Below, piece by piece: positions 18,092 to 25,887 of a stretch of 64,000 bases of DNA. Position 1 is the first letter of the stretch. Every line of letters starts with the position of its first letter. The translations under genes were made by a program, and so were the position numbers. The notes beneath the pieces are model-generated. The model ran no database searches. It saw only the letters and a program-made list of their open reading frames with translations, and was not told the origin of the DNA. The stretch is from SUG2458 sp051872335 (GTDB taxonomy: Bacteria > Bacillota_I > Bacilli_A > RFN20 > CAG-826): positions 62,001-126,000 of the forward strand of contig JBJEDT010000025.1 in NCBI GenBank assembly GCA_051872335.1. Reading direction: 5' to 3'.

Positions 18092-18839
18092 AGCATTCCT
18101 CCCTCGCAAAATATAGGTAAAAATTTATCAATATTTTTGTACATAAAAAAACAGTTAGGCCTCTAACCTATATTTAGAATAACATAAAAATTTTTAAAAA
18201 TGAATAAAAGCAAACGATTTATTTTTAGTTATTGCATAAATTTTTCAATAATTATTGTTATTTTCTTTAAACTATAGTTTAAATAATGCCCTAATCTATT
18301 TAAAAAGATAAATGCGATTATTTTGTGTATCAATAGGAATTGTTTTGATAAATAAAGAAATTGTTTTATAAAATCAAATATTGTGCCAAAAAAATCACTA
18401 TGATTAAATAGTTAAATAAAAAAGTATAAGATAAAAATTCTAAAGACCTACTAATAATATTTATCAATTACAAGCGAAGATTTCATTGATTATTTATCAA
18501 TGATTTTATTCTCGAATATTTTTGAAATAATAAAGGCTGCGAATATTTTTTAATTAAATTATATAAATCAATATATGCACGAAAAATGAATGTGATATTG
18601 TTCGTACAAATGATAAAGCCAAACGTGACTGTAATTATATCCGAAGGATATTGTTATAAGTAGTGATTATATATATTTTCCATATTATAAATAAATTTTT
18701 ATATAAATATCTTCTAATATTAACAGCTGGATTGATTCTAGTTACTTCATAAGATTATGCATCTTACTTTTTTGTTGACTTAATAAATCCATTTGACCGT
18801 ATAAAGCAAAAAGAAATCTTAAGTTTTAGCTGAAATACT
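18092..18839. other. 748-bp AT-rich intergenic region
   Basis: Contains the hairpin at 18143-18172, a perfect 18-bp palindrome TTTAAACTATAGTTTAAA at 18266-18283 and the word TAATGCCCTAA at 18284-18294. The rest, to 18839, has many stops in all frames. The short minus-strand frame reading DLLSQQKSKMHNLMK near 18745-18800 may be a gene remnant, but I cannot name it. Confidence 0.5.
18143..18172 (-). terminator. terminator-like hairpin in the leader of the large EAL gene
   Basis: On the minus strand GGTTAG-AGGC-CTAACT is followed by seven Ts, about 55 nt before the start codon. In that position it can act as an attenuator or end an upstream transcript. A promoter candidate, TTGATA with a 17-bp spacer and TATCTT, lies further upstream near 18307-18335. 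Confidence 0.5.
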
Positions 18840-19488
18840 TTAATTGAATTCTTTGCTGTTTATCATTTTAAGATAATTCTTCTTTAAATGTCTCGAATCA
18901 ATAAACTTCAATTCAGACTTTGAAAGTTCATTATTCTTTTGCTTTAATTCTAACAATCGCACAGTAGATATAAAATCAGCAACTTGAAATAATCTATAGT
19001 TATAAGGATGAACTTCTTTCTTAAAATCGTAATCTAATCCTGTAATAGCTAATGAATTATTTAAAACTCTAGTTATATGATGTTGACCATTATCATAGTA
19101 CAAAATAATTTTATAATTTTTAAACTCATCATAATTATCAGTAAAAAAAGTATATAATTCTCTGATCATACATCTTTCCAATTTTAATATATCATTATTA
19201 AACTCATTTTTATAAAAGTAAAAGTTTTGCATTTTATTGGTAACCCCATTGTAAAAACAGACTGAAATATTTTTTTCTATTTTCTATTGATTCATCTTCA
19301 AATGGATATTCTCTCCTAATAATTGGTCCGGCATGAAACACAGGTTTATCCTTAATTTTTTCAATATTAGGATTTATATCAATACTTTGGTTATGAAATA
19401 CTAATGTTATTAAATAATATTTAGATGCATCTTTAATGAATCCAAAATCCCCTGATTCATCTATAAATACGCTAAGAATTTTCTTCAT
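18840..19488 (-). pseudogene. DUF3800-family protein gene split by a frameshift
   Basis: The upstream piece (ATG 19488, stop at 19234) carries FIDESGDFG, the N-terminal signature of DUF3800, a family with a predicted RNase H-like fold and unknown substrate. The downstream piece (18840-19232) continues with YKIILYYDNGQHH and the family's C-terminal LFQVADFI. The frames differ by one; removing one G from the GGGG run near 19245-19250 joins them as LFLQWVTNKMQNFYFYKNEF. Together they make about 215 residues, a usual length for the family. It may be a true disrupted gene, a sequencing indel in a homopolymer, or rarely a programmed shift. A structured leader precedes it, which fits the known association of DUF3800 genes with cis RNA motifs. 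Confidence 0.75.
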
Positions 19489-20098
19489 TAAAACATCTCC
19501 TTCATAAAATAAAAACGGGACTATTTCCCGTTGTTGGTGGACCTAGGCAAAAGCCAGCCCAGTGTCATATGACACTATATTGTATGTTCTTTTTGCAAAA
19601 ACATACCTCACATTTGTATTTTACCATATATATTGTTATTTTCAACAACAATTTTCAAAAAATCACATTTTAATTATATTAACTTTACATTGATATTGCT
19701 CTTTATTTTCATTGCATACTACTTATATTAAAGAATTAATCTTTCGATAAAAGTTCTATCTTATTAGTAGTAATAAACTTATCATTATTAGTGAATAGTA
19801 AAAGAAATAAAAGATTTTCTTAATGTTATCAGTAATTCAACAAATTGAATACTTATTAGAAAAATAAAGAAATCTATTCATGTTATATAAGAAATAACGC
19901 CATCTTTTTTCAACTATACATTGCTATAAAAATAAAGAAATTCTCTTTCCAAATCTCTTTTTTCATAGAATTCTATGGTTTTGTCGATTAGAAAAGAAAA
20001 ATTAAATCATTATAAACTTAAAATTATGAGCATCATACAAATTAATAAATAAAATATTTAATAAAATATAAAATTTAACTTTAAATATTTTTACCAAT
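19489..20098. other. 610-bp intergenic region
   Basis: The left 130 bp are the leader RNA of the DUF3800 gene. From about 19620 to 20098 I see only AT-rich sequence with stops in every frame and no clear hairpin, gene or repeat. Confidence 0.5.
19507..19615 (-). ncRNA. structured leader RNA upstream of DUF3800 gene, ending in a terminator
   Basis: Read on the minus strand there are successive elements: GTATGTT...AACATAC (near 19585-19610), the perfect palindrome AGTGTCATATGACACT (near 19560-19577), a GGC-TTTT-GCC hairpin inside GGGCTGGC...GCCTAGGTCC, and AACGGGA-AATAG-TCCCGTT followed by TTTATTTT. The last is an intrinsic terminator just before the ribosome binding site. The GC content is clearly above the surroundings. 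DUF3800 genes are known to carry several computationally found RNA motifs (DUF3800-I and others) in front of them; I cannot say which motif this is. Confidence 0.6.
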
Positions 20099-21100
20099 TT
20101 ATTTTCTTTTTTTCTTATTTTTTGAAGCATTTTTATTTTTCTCATGTGGATTATATTCAACAAAATTTTCTTTAAAAATATCATTAAACTTTTCTGGAAT
20201 TGGTGCTTTAAAATTGTATTTTTTCTTATTTACAGGATGAATAAATTCAAGTTCATAAGCATGTAAACCCAACCTATTAATTGGATTTTTAGTTGATCCA
20301 TATTTATCATCACCAACAACATTATGACCGATATCTTTCATATGAACTCTAATTTGATTTTTTCTACCAGAATGTAGATTTATATCTAATAAAGAATATC
20401 CATTTTTTTCTTTTAAAACACTATAATCAGTAATGCTTTCTTGTCCATCACCAGGTTTAAAAGATGAATACATAATATTAGTCTTAGTTTGACGAAGCCA
20501 CGATTTGATGGTTCCTTTTTTATCCTTTAAAGTTCCTTCAACAATAGCATAATAGCCTCTTTTTGATACGATATCATTCCATACATTTTGAAGTTTATCA
20601 CGTATTTCTTCATTTTTGGCAACCATTAAAACTCCAGATGTGTCTTTATCTAAACGATGAACTACATAAATACGATTATGTGGGTTTTCACGTCGATAAT
20701 AATCCATCAAAAGTCGATAAGCTGTCATTCCTTTTTCATTATCAGATGCTATCGATAATAATCCTGAAGGTTTATTAATAACAATAAATTCATCATCCTC
20801 ATATATAATATCTAATGCTTTTCTTTTTTGAAGAGGAATTTTAAAAGAATTTTTGCCAATCATAACAACATCATCTTTAGTAAGCATAAAATCAAATTGT
20901 GAAACAGCAGCACCATTAACTGCTACTTGTTTTCGTGTTAATAAAGATTTGATATTATTCCTCGATAAAGATGTTAAATTTTCCATCAAAAAATCCATTA
21001 ACAAGCAAGGCTTTTTAACAACGAATTCTTTTAAAATATTTGTATCTTTTTTTGAATAAGCACTACTTTTTGTAGTTTCTTTTTTTACATTCTTTTTCAT
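20099..21100 (-). CDS. RluA-family 23S rRNA/tRNA pseudouridine synthase
   Basis: The 333-residue protein has an S4-like RNA-binding region at about 35-85 (LTSLSRNNIKSLLTRKQVAVNG). The RluA/RluC/RluD catalytic core follows, with VVHRLDKDTSGVLMVAKN near 146-163, where the Asp of RLD is the nucleophile. HSGRKNQIRVHM and HAYELEFIHPV are later core motifs. It isomerises uridine in structured RNA in the cytosol. A Lys/Asn-rich C-terminal tail of about 20 residues is an unusual extension and may aid RNA binding. It lies five bases after the mgtE stop codon, so the two are probably co-transcribed. The exact target site cannot be assigned from sequence alone. Confidence 0.92.
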   Translation of the reverse strand: MKKNVKKETTKSSAYSKKDTNILKEFVVKKPCLLMDFLMENLTSLSRNNIKSLLTRKQVAVNGAAVSQFDFMLTKDDVVMIGKNSFKIPLQKRKALDIIYEDDEFIVINKPSGLLSIASDNEKGMTAYRLLMDYYRRENPHNRIYVVHRLDKDTSGVLMVAKNEEIRDKLQNVWNDIVSKRGYYAIVEGTLKDKKGTIKSWLRQTKTNIMYSSFKPGDGQESITDYSVLKEKNGYSLLDINLHSGRKNQIRVHMKDIGHNVVGDDKYGSTKNPINRLGLHAYELEFIHPVNKKKYNFKAPIPEKFNDIFKENFVEYNPHEKNKNASKNKKKRK

Positions 21101-21105
21101 AATTT

Positions 21106-22509
21106 TTATAAAACACTTCTAAATAATAGCATTGCTAGACCATAATAAGAAACAATACCAACGATATCATTTAATGTTGTAATAAGTGGTCCACTTGCTA
21201 CAGCAGGGTCAATTTTAATTTTTTTGAAAATAATAGGAACAATACAACCAATAAAACTAGATAAAATGAAAGCAGGAATTAATGCTCCACTAACACATCC
21301 AGCAACTAATAAAAGATCATTAATTCTTAACACTTCTCCTAATATTGGAGTATTTCTAACATACAAAAATAATGATACTGCACCAAAAGAAATAATAGAT
21401 AAAATCAAACCATTTGTTAATCCAACTCGTACTTCTTTAAATACCATCTTTGCAATCTTTTTACGAGATAAATCTTCGTCCATTAATCCTCTAATTGTAA
21501 CAGCAAGAGATTGTGTACCAGCATTACCTGACATACCTAAAATTACAGATTGGAAAAATACAATCATAGGTATACCATCAATAACTGTTTCAAATTGTGA
21601 AACAACAAGCGAGATAAACATACCTAATATTAAAAGACATACTAACCATACAATACGTTTTTTTACCGATTTAAAAACAGGTTCATCAATTTCTTCAGCT
21701 TCATTTAAACCAGCAAGTTTTGCATAGTCTTCAGTAAGTTCATCTTCAACTACTTCTACTAAATCGTCTTGAGTAATAACACCGATTAATTCATCATCTT
21801 TATTTAAAACAGGATATAAATCAAGAGATGCATCTTTTAAATCGTTAATACATTCTTCAATTAATTCAGTTGAATATACATAAGGATATTGAGTGTGAAT
21901 AATATCTTCCAAATCATCATCTTCACGAGCTCTTATTAAATCTTTTAAATCAATAGAACCATAAAATTTACCATTTTCATCTTTAACGAAAAGAGTATAA
22001 ATATTATCATTTTCTTTTGAATACTTAATAAGATGCTTCATAGCACTTTTAATAGTATCGGTTTTCTTAACAATGATATAGTTGGTAGTCATTTTACTAC
22101 CAATTTGATCATCTTCAAAAGAAGCTAATAAGCGAACATCTTCTAGAGCTTCTTTTTCCATTAATGATGTAATTTGTTTTTTATCTTCTTCTTCAAGTTC
22201 TTGTAAGACATCAAGAGCATCATCAGCATCCATTAATTCAATTAAGTCAGCTGCTGCTTCATTTTCAAGTTCTGCAATATAATCTTCAACATTTTCTAGA
22301 TAAGTAAAAACATTAGATACTCTTTCCTTACCTAATATACGATATAACTTTTTTCTTTCTTTCTCAGTTAAATAACAAATTACTTCTGCAATATCCGAAT
22401 CATGATAATTTTCTAATTCTTCCTTAATGTAGCTCGGTTTAGATTTCGAACGAATTAGACTTAATAATTCTTGTAATTCTTCTTGTATTTCTTCCATAAT
22501 TTCACACAT
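21106..22509 (-). CDS. mgtE: MgtE-family magnesium transporter
   Basis: The 467-residue protein shows the full MgtE layout: an N-terminal helical superhelical domain (about 1-135), two CBS repeats (about 140-265) and a membrane domain of five helices from about 287 on. The membrane part contains GMSGNAGTQSLAVTIRGL, the conserved pore-region motif. The acidic N domain and CBS pair close the channel when cytosolic Mg is high. A second in-frame ATG (M5) is an alternative start; neither has a strong Shine-Dalgarno site. I looked for an M-box riboswitch in the 136 bp upstream and saw none. It heads the pair with the pseudouridine synthase. Confidence 0.93.
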   Translation of the reverse strand: MCEIMEEIQEELQELLSLIRSKSKPSYIKEELENYHDSDIAEVICYLTEKERKKLYRILGKERVSNVFTYLENVEDYIAELENEAAADLIELMDADDALDVLQELEEEDKKQITSLMEKEALEDVRLLASFEDDQIGSKMTTNYIIVKKTDTIKSAMKHLIKYSKENDNIYTLFVKDENGKFYGSIDLKDLIRAREDDDLEDIIHTQYPYVYSTELIEECINDLKDASLDLYPVLNKDDELIGVITQDDLVEVVEDELTEDYAKLAGLNEAEEIDEPVFKSVKKRIVWLVCLLILGMFISLVVSQFETVIDGIPMIVFFQSVILGMSGNAGTQSLAVTIRGLMDEDLSRKKIAKMVFKEVRVGLTNGLILSIISFGAVSLFLYVRNTPILGEVLRINDLLLVAGCVSGALIPAFILSSFIGCIVPIIFKKIKIDPAVASGPLITTLNDIVGIVSYYGLAMLLFRSVL

Positions 22510-22645
22510 TATTCAACTCAGTTTGACTTATGATTGAATAACTTTACTCCTTTCCAAAGTACATTTTAAATAATAAATCATCTGAAATTTATTTATATTT
22601 ATTTGCTGAAATATCACAAATTAACTATTAGTTTTATAAACAAAA

Positions 22646-24079
22646 TTATTTCTCTATCTTACTATAATATTTTTGTAATGAGCTTTTTGGTTTTTCTGGA
22701 ATAGTTAATAACAATTCACCTTTTTCGACAAGAGGTTGAATAATTTGAGATATAACATGATTTCTACTCAAACCCAAATATGCAACTATTTCATCACGTG
22801 ATCTAGGAATATGGCAAAAAGATATAACTTTTTCATTATAAGAATTAGAATTATCATCAAACGATTTCTTAATTATTGTTTTAAACTGACCATTTTTAGA
22901 AATAAAAATAGGTGCAGGCATATTGTTTTCTAATAATTCTTTTCTAATTGTAGGTATTCCAGAATATCTATTTTCTGTAATATGTAAAAGTTCTAAAATA
23001 TTTGAAAGAATGATATTTCTGGTCTCAGGTCTTGCTATTCCTAATTGCTCAACAGAAATACCTCCAAATAAAACACCAGGATTAGTAATTTCAATTCTAT
23101 CAGAATATATTTCTAAACTAACAGGAATGCCTTCAGTATATCTACTATAATCTCTATGTACTAAAGAGTTAAGTAAAGCCTCTCTTATAGCTTTCAAAGG
23201 ATATTCATATTTGTCTTCTCTTTGTCCTAAATTATTAATGATAGTATATGATTTAATATTCTTTCTTATAAAATTCATACCTTCTTCTATCATCTCGTCT
23301 ATTGGTCCTGTTATTCTTCTGTTATCAATAAATCTTTCATTACTAGTCCCAACATCACCTTTTTGAATACCTGGAATACAAACAGCAGTAATTGAATATT
23401 GTGGGAAATATGCTTGTGGGTATTTTGAAAACACCACAATAGCAGCTAAAGTTGGTTTGCCACCTTTTGATATTCCCATAAGTTCATTAATATTATTGTC
23501 TGAAAGAATTTTTGCTAAATTAGTTCTTTCTTCCTTTACAGCAGTTAAGTACTTATTATATTTAATGTCATCAAATAATTTAATTTGGGTGTCATCAACT
23601 ATTCTAAGATCATCTTTGATTCTTTGTTTATATGACTCATAAGAATATATCTCGTATTCTGTCATTTGTTCGTCAGCTTCGCCAACACGAATATACGAGC
23701 CTTTATATTTTCCAATGCCTTTGTAATAACAAGGTCTATTATAATAATCAATACCAGGTATCTCTGCAGATACCACTTTTTTATCATTATAATTAGCAAC
23801 TGTGAATAGAGCTCGAACAGGAGGTTCCATTTGTTTACATTGTTCTGATATTTTTTTTATTAAGTCATTAACATCATAGACACCACAAACGAAGTAATCC
23901 TTTTTTTCGTCGATTCCAAACACTATAGTACCACCATTATCTTGATTAGAAAAAGAAGATAATGTATCATAGAGCTTCTCAGGGCATCCTTTAAAAGCAG
24001 ATTTTATTTCTAAATTATTTAATTCGGTTTTAATACTTTTAATATTATTAATTAATTTTAGTAATTCTTCTACTTGCAT
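22646..24079 (-). CDS. AlbA_2 (Schlafen-like)/HATPase-domain transcriptional regulator homologue
   Basis: The 477-residue protein begins with an AlbA_2-type domain (about 15-130) containing LEIKSAFKG and NQDNGGTIVFGIDE. Next is a middle region with ALREALLNSLVHRDYSRYTEG and IEITNPGVLFGG at about 305-345, the ATP-binding N and G boxes of the HATPase_c_4 module (COG2865 type). The C-terminus looks like a winged helix (SRDEIVAYLGLSRNHVISQII). Such proteins are widespread, often called ATP-binding or putative DNA-binding regulators, and are sometimes linked to defence islands. The tandem 20-bp repeats directly upstream (24131-24180) may be its own operator. Precise function is unknown. Confidence 0.82.
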   Translation of the reverse strand: MQVEELLKLINNIKSIKTELNNLEIKSAFKGCPEKLYDTLSSFSNQDNGGTIVFGIDEKKDYFVCGVYDVNDLIKKISEQCKQMEPPVRALFTVANYNDKKVVSAEIPGIDYYNRPCYYKGIGKYKGSYIRVGEADEQMTEYEIYSYESYKQRIKDDLRIVDDTQIKLFDDIKYNKYLTAVKEERTNLAKILSDNNINELMGISKGGKPTLAAIVVFSKYPQAYFPQYSITAVCIPGIQKGDVGTSNERFIDNRRITGPIDEMIEEGMNFIRKNIKSYTIINNLGQREDKYEYPLKAIREALLNSLVHRDYSRYTEGIPVSLEIYSDRIEITNPGVLFGGISVEQLGIARPETRNIILSNILELLHITENRYSGIPTIRKELLENNMPAPIFISKNGQFKTIIKKSFDDNSNSYNEKVISFCHIPRSRDEIVAYLGLSRNHVISQIIQPLVEKGELLLTIPEKPKSSLQKYYSKIEK

Positions 24080-24130
24080 ATTGTTTCACCCACCAATATT
24101 TTATTATTTTAGTAAGAATTAATCAATAAT

Positions 24131-24184
24131 TTTGAACGATAAAATTCAAGTTTGAACGATAAAATTCGAGTTTGAACGACTTAG
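24131..24184. repeat. tandem 20-bp repeats upstream of the AlbA_2/HATPase gene
   Basis: Units start at 24131 and 24151 (TTTGAACGATAAAATTCAAG, second copy with A to G near its end), and a half unit TTTGAACGA starts at 24171. Each unit contains TTGAA...TTCAA, a short inverted repeat, as expected of an operator bound by a dimer. The array sits 50-100 bp before the start codon at 24079. Confidence 0.75.
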
Positions 24185-24208
24185 CTTTATATTTCATCAA
24201 TAAAAATA

Positions 24209-24724
24209 TTAAATTTTCTTATATCCTAATAATCCTTTAAACAATTCTTGAACACGATTTGTATCTTCAATACTTTCAAAACCACTTTTTTCAATAAAGT
24301 ATCCTTGTTGATTTGGTAATACTAAAACGAATAAATCTTTAGTTTCTAGAATTTGAATGAAATCACTATATTCATTTACTAATTCATTAGATGCGCCTTC
24401 AAATGTTAAAACTGCTCTAATTTTTGTTTCTTCAATGAAAAAGTGACAATCAATTTCTTCAAAGCCTTCTACCTTATCATTAGCCGTCTTCTTTAATGTA
24501 CGATAGAATAAAAAGTAAGTAACAAATGGATAAGCAATCATAATAACTCCTAGAACAATTGCAATCCAATATTTATCAATATAAAAAGCTAACACAAGTG
24601 CTATAACAAAAGCACTTAAAAGTTCGACAATTAATAATGATTTTTTAAAACTTTTCATAAATAAAGTTTTGGAAAAATTAACTTGTATTTCTTTAGTTAA
24701 TTTTGAATGGTTTCTAATTTCCAT
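24209..24724 (-). CDS. YcxB-like membrane protein
   Basis: The 171-residue protein has two adjacent transmembrane helices at about 28-50 and 53-74, followed by a soluble C-terminal domain with FEEIDCHFFIEETKIRAVLTFE and a LVLPNQQGYFIEKSGF strand pair. The layout of two helices then a small PH-like beta domain fits the YcxB-like family of unknown function. The ATG at 24724 is preceded by AAAGTGGAGATGATG with a suitable GGAG. It stands alone between an array of repeats and queT, with no clear partner. The role is unknown. Confidence 0.65.
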   Translation of the reverse strand: MEIRNHSKLTKEIQVNFSKTLFMKSFKKSLLIVELLSAFVIALVLAFYIDKYWIAIVLGVIMIAYPFVTYFLFYRTLKKTANDKVEGFEEIDCHFFIEETKIRAVLTFEGASNELVNEYSDFIQILETKDLFVLVLPNQQGYFIEKSGFESIEDTNRVQELFKGLLGYKKI

Positions 24725-24811
24725 AATTCATCATCTCCACTTTGTTAGTATAGCACATAATTAAAATAAAAGTCTTTATATTTTAAAACGTAAACTACCT
24801 TGTGACAAAGT

Positions 24812-25720
24812 TTATATATTTTCTTGTAAATCTTTTTTATTATTTTTTATATAAGAAAAAATTAATAAGACTAAATTACCTAATAATACAAATCCATATA
24901 TAATAAACCAATATAAAATACTATAAGATTTACTTGTTAAAGTGATTAAAGTAATTAATAAACCTAAAGACAAAGTACATAAAACAATATTAATCACAAA
25001 TCCTATACTTTTCAAATTAAAACTATTAATAATGGAAGTAATAAGTGGTAAAGCCACTAGTAAATAAAATAAATAGAAAACAGGAATACTCTTATTTAAT
25101 AAAATATCAAAGATAGTTAAAGTAGTTTCTTCATCTACATATACTAAAGGAATAGTAAAGAACATAACAGCTGATACACAAGTTAATGCATAAGATATTA
25201 ATTGAAGTGAACTTAATTTTGATGGTTCACTTTTTCTAGTAGATCCTATTAATTCCATTAATGCATTATTATTTTCTAATCCTTTAAATAAAGGATAACC
25301 GATAATAGTAACACATACAAATTCTCCAACTGCAACTTCAAGAACTGTAATAAAGAAAGGAATTTCATAAACTATGCTTAATTCTGCTCCAACAATTAAA
25401 CCGACAAATAAAGTAGGCCATAATGATGCAATAAAAAGCCTTTTACTTAAACATATAAAAATACATGGAAGTATTGTTGATAATGTACCAAACACAATAT
25501 CAACCCATCCTAAAGGTGAAAAACAGTTAGCAATTAAACATCCTAATGAAATAGAATATCCATATTTTTTATTATAAAAACATAAAAGAATTAACGCTTC
25601 TGAAATTCTAAATTGAAGAGGACCATAACTTAAAGGTGCAATACCTACAGTTAAGGCAACATACATAGCACAAATAATTGCTATACTAGAAAGATCTTTA
25701 ATAATATTTTTTCTAGTCAT
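24812..25720 (-). CDS. queT: QueT-family queuosine-precursor transporter subunit with C-terminal extension
   Basis: The first 155 residues are a QueT-type integral membrane protein: SIAIICAMYVALTVG, GPLQFRISEALILLCFYN and LGWVDIVFGTLSTILP are characteristic. QueT is the substrate-binding S component of an ECF transporter that brings preQ1 or a related queuosine precursor into the cell. The remaining 145 residues add about four further helices not found in ordinary QueT (about 160 aa), ending in a charged tail. The start is ATG 25720 with AGAGGTG seven bases upstream; a GTG at 25729 is in frame but overlaps that site. The preQ1-I riboswitch and terminator upstream support the assignment independently. 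Confidence 0.9.
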   Translation of the reverse strand: MTRKNIIKDLSSIAIICAMYVALTVGIAPLSYGPLQFRISEALILLCFYNKKYGYSISLGCLIANCFSPLGWVDIVFGTLSTILPCIFICLSKRLFIASLWPTLFVGLIVGAELSIVYEIPFFITVLEVAVGEFVCVTIIGYPLFKGLENNNALMELIGSTRKSEPSKLSSLQLISYALTCVSAVMFFTIPLVYVDEETTLTIFDILLNKSIPVFYLFYLLVALPLITSIINSFNLKSIGFVINIVLCTLSLGLLITLITLTSKSYSILYWFIIYGFVLLGNLVLLIFSYIKNNKKDLQENI

Positions 25721-25799
25721 GGTAAACACCTCTTTTCAAGCATGAAAAAAGAACAGTATTCAATAAACCGTTCTTTGTAATAAATAACATAAAATTCAT
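25713..25799 (-). CDS. 28-residue leader peptide overlapping the queT start
   Basis: This frame, too short for standard ORF lists, starts at ATG 25799 seven bases after AAGGGG, which is the tail of the preQ1 aptamer. It ends with TAG at 25713-25715, overlapping the queT start by 8 bp. The peptide begins MNFMLFITKNGLL. Its coding region spans the terminator hairpin at 25744-25778, so its translation would interfere with terminator folding. That it is translated is an inference. Confidence 0.55.
   Translation of the reverse strand: MNFMLFITKNGLLNTVLFSCLKRGVYHD
25744..25778 (-). terminator. conditional terminator in the queT leader
   Basis: On the minus strand AAAGAAC and GTTCTTT (plus arms 25748-25754 and 25770-25776), with inner GT/AC pairs, are followed by TTTTTT. 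It lies between the riboswitch and queT. Confidence 0.8.
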
Positions 25800-25806
25800 A
25801 AAAATA

Positions 25807-25858
25807 CACCCCTTGTTTTGTTATTTTAGAAGATGGTTATGCAAGGAACATCTTCTTG
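25807..25858 (-). promoter_or_regulatory. preQ1-I riboswitch
   Basis: On the minus strand P1 is AGAAGATG paired with CATCTTCT, the loop is TTCCTTGCATAAC, and the tail is AAAATAACAAAACAAGGGG. The loop CCTTG can pair with the tail CAAGG to make the H-type pseudoknot. The tail AACAAAACAAGG matches the well-known thermophile preQ1-I aptamer. The last bases of the tail are also the AAGGGG ribosome binding site of the leader peptide, and queT lies downstream. Confidence 0.88.
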
Positions 25859-25887
25859 CTAATATTGTATATCAATTATTTAAAAAA

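Noticed and set aside
18745..18800. Small frame DLLSQQKSKMHNLMK as a gene or restriction-subunit remnant
   Set aside because: Too short to assign, no ribosome site, and the resemblance to helical C-termini is not specific.
22510..22645. M-box riboswitch in front of mgtE
   Set aside because: The region is too short and AT-rich, and none of the expected conserved stems is visible.
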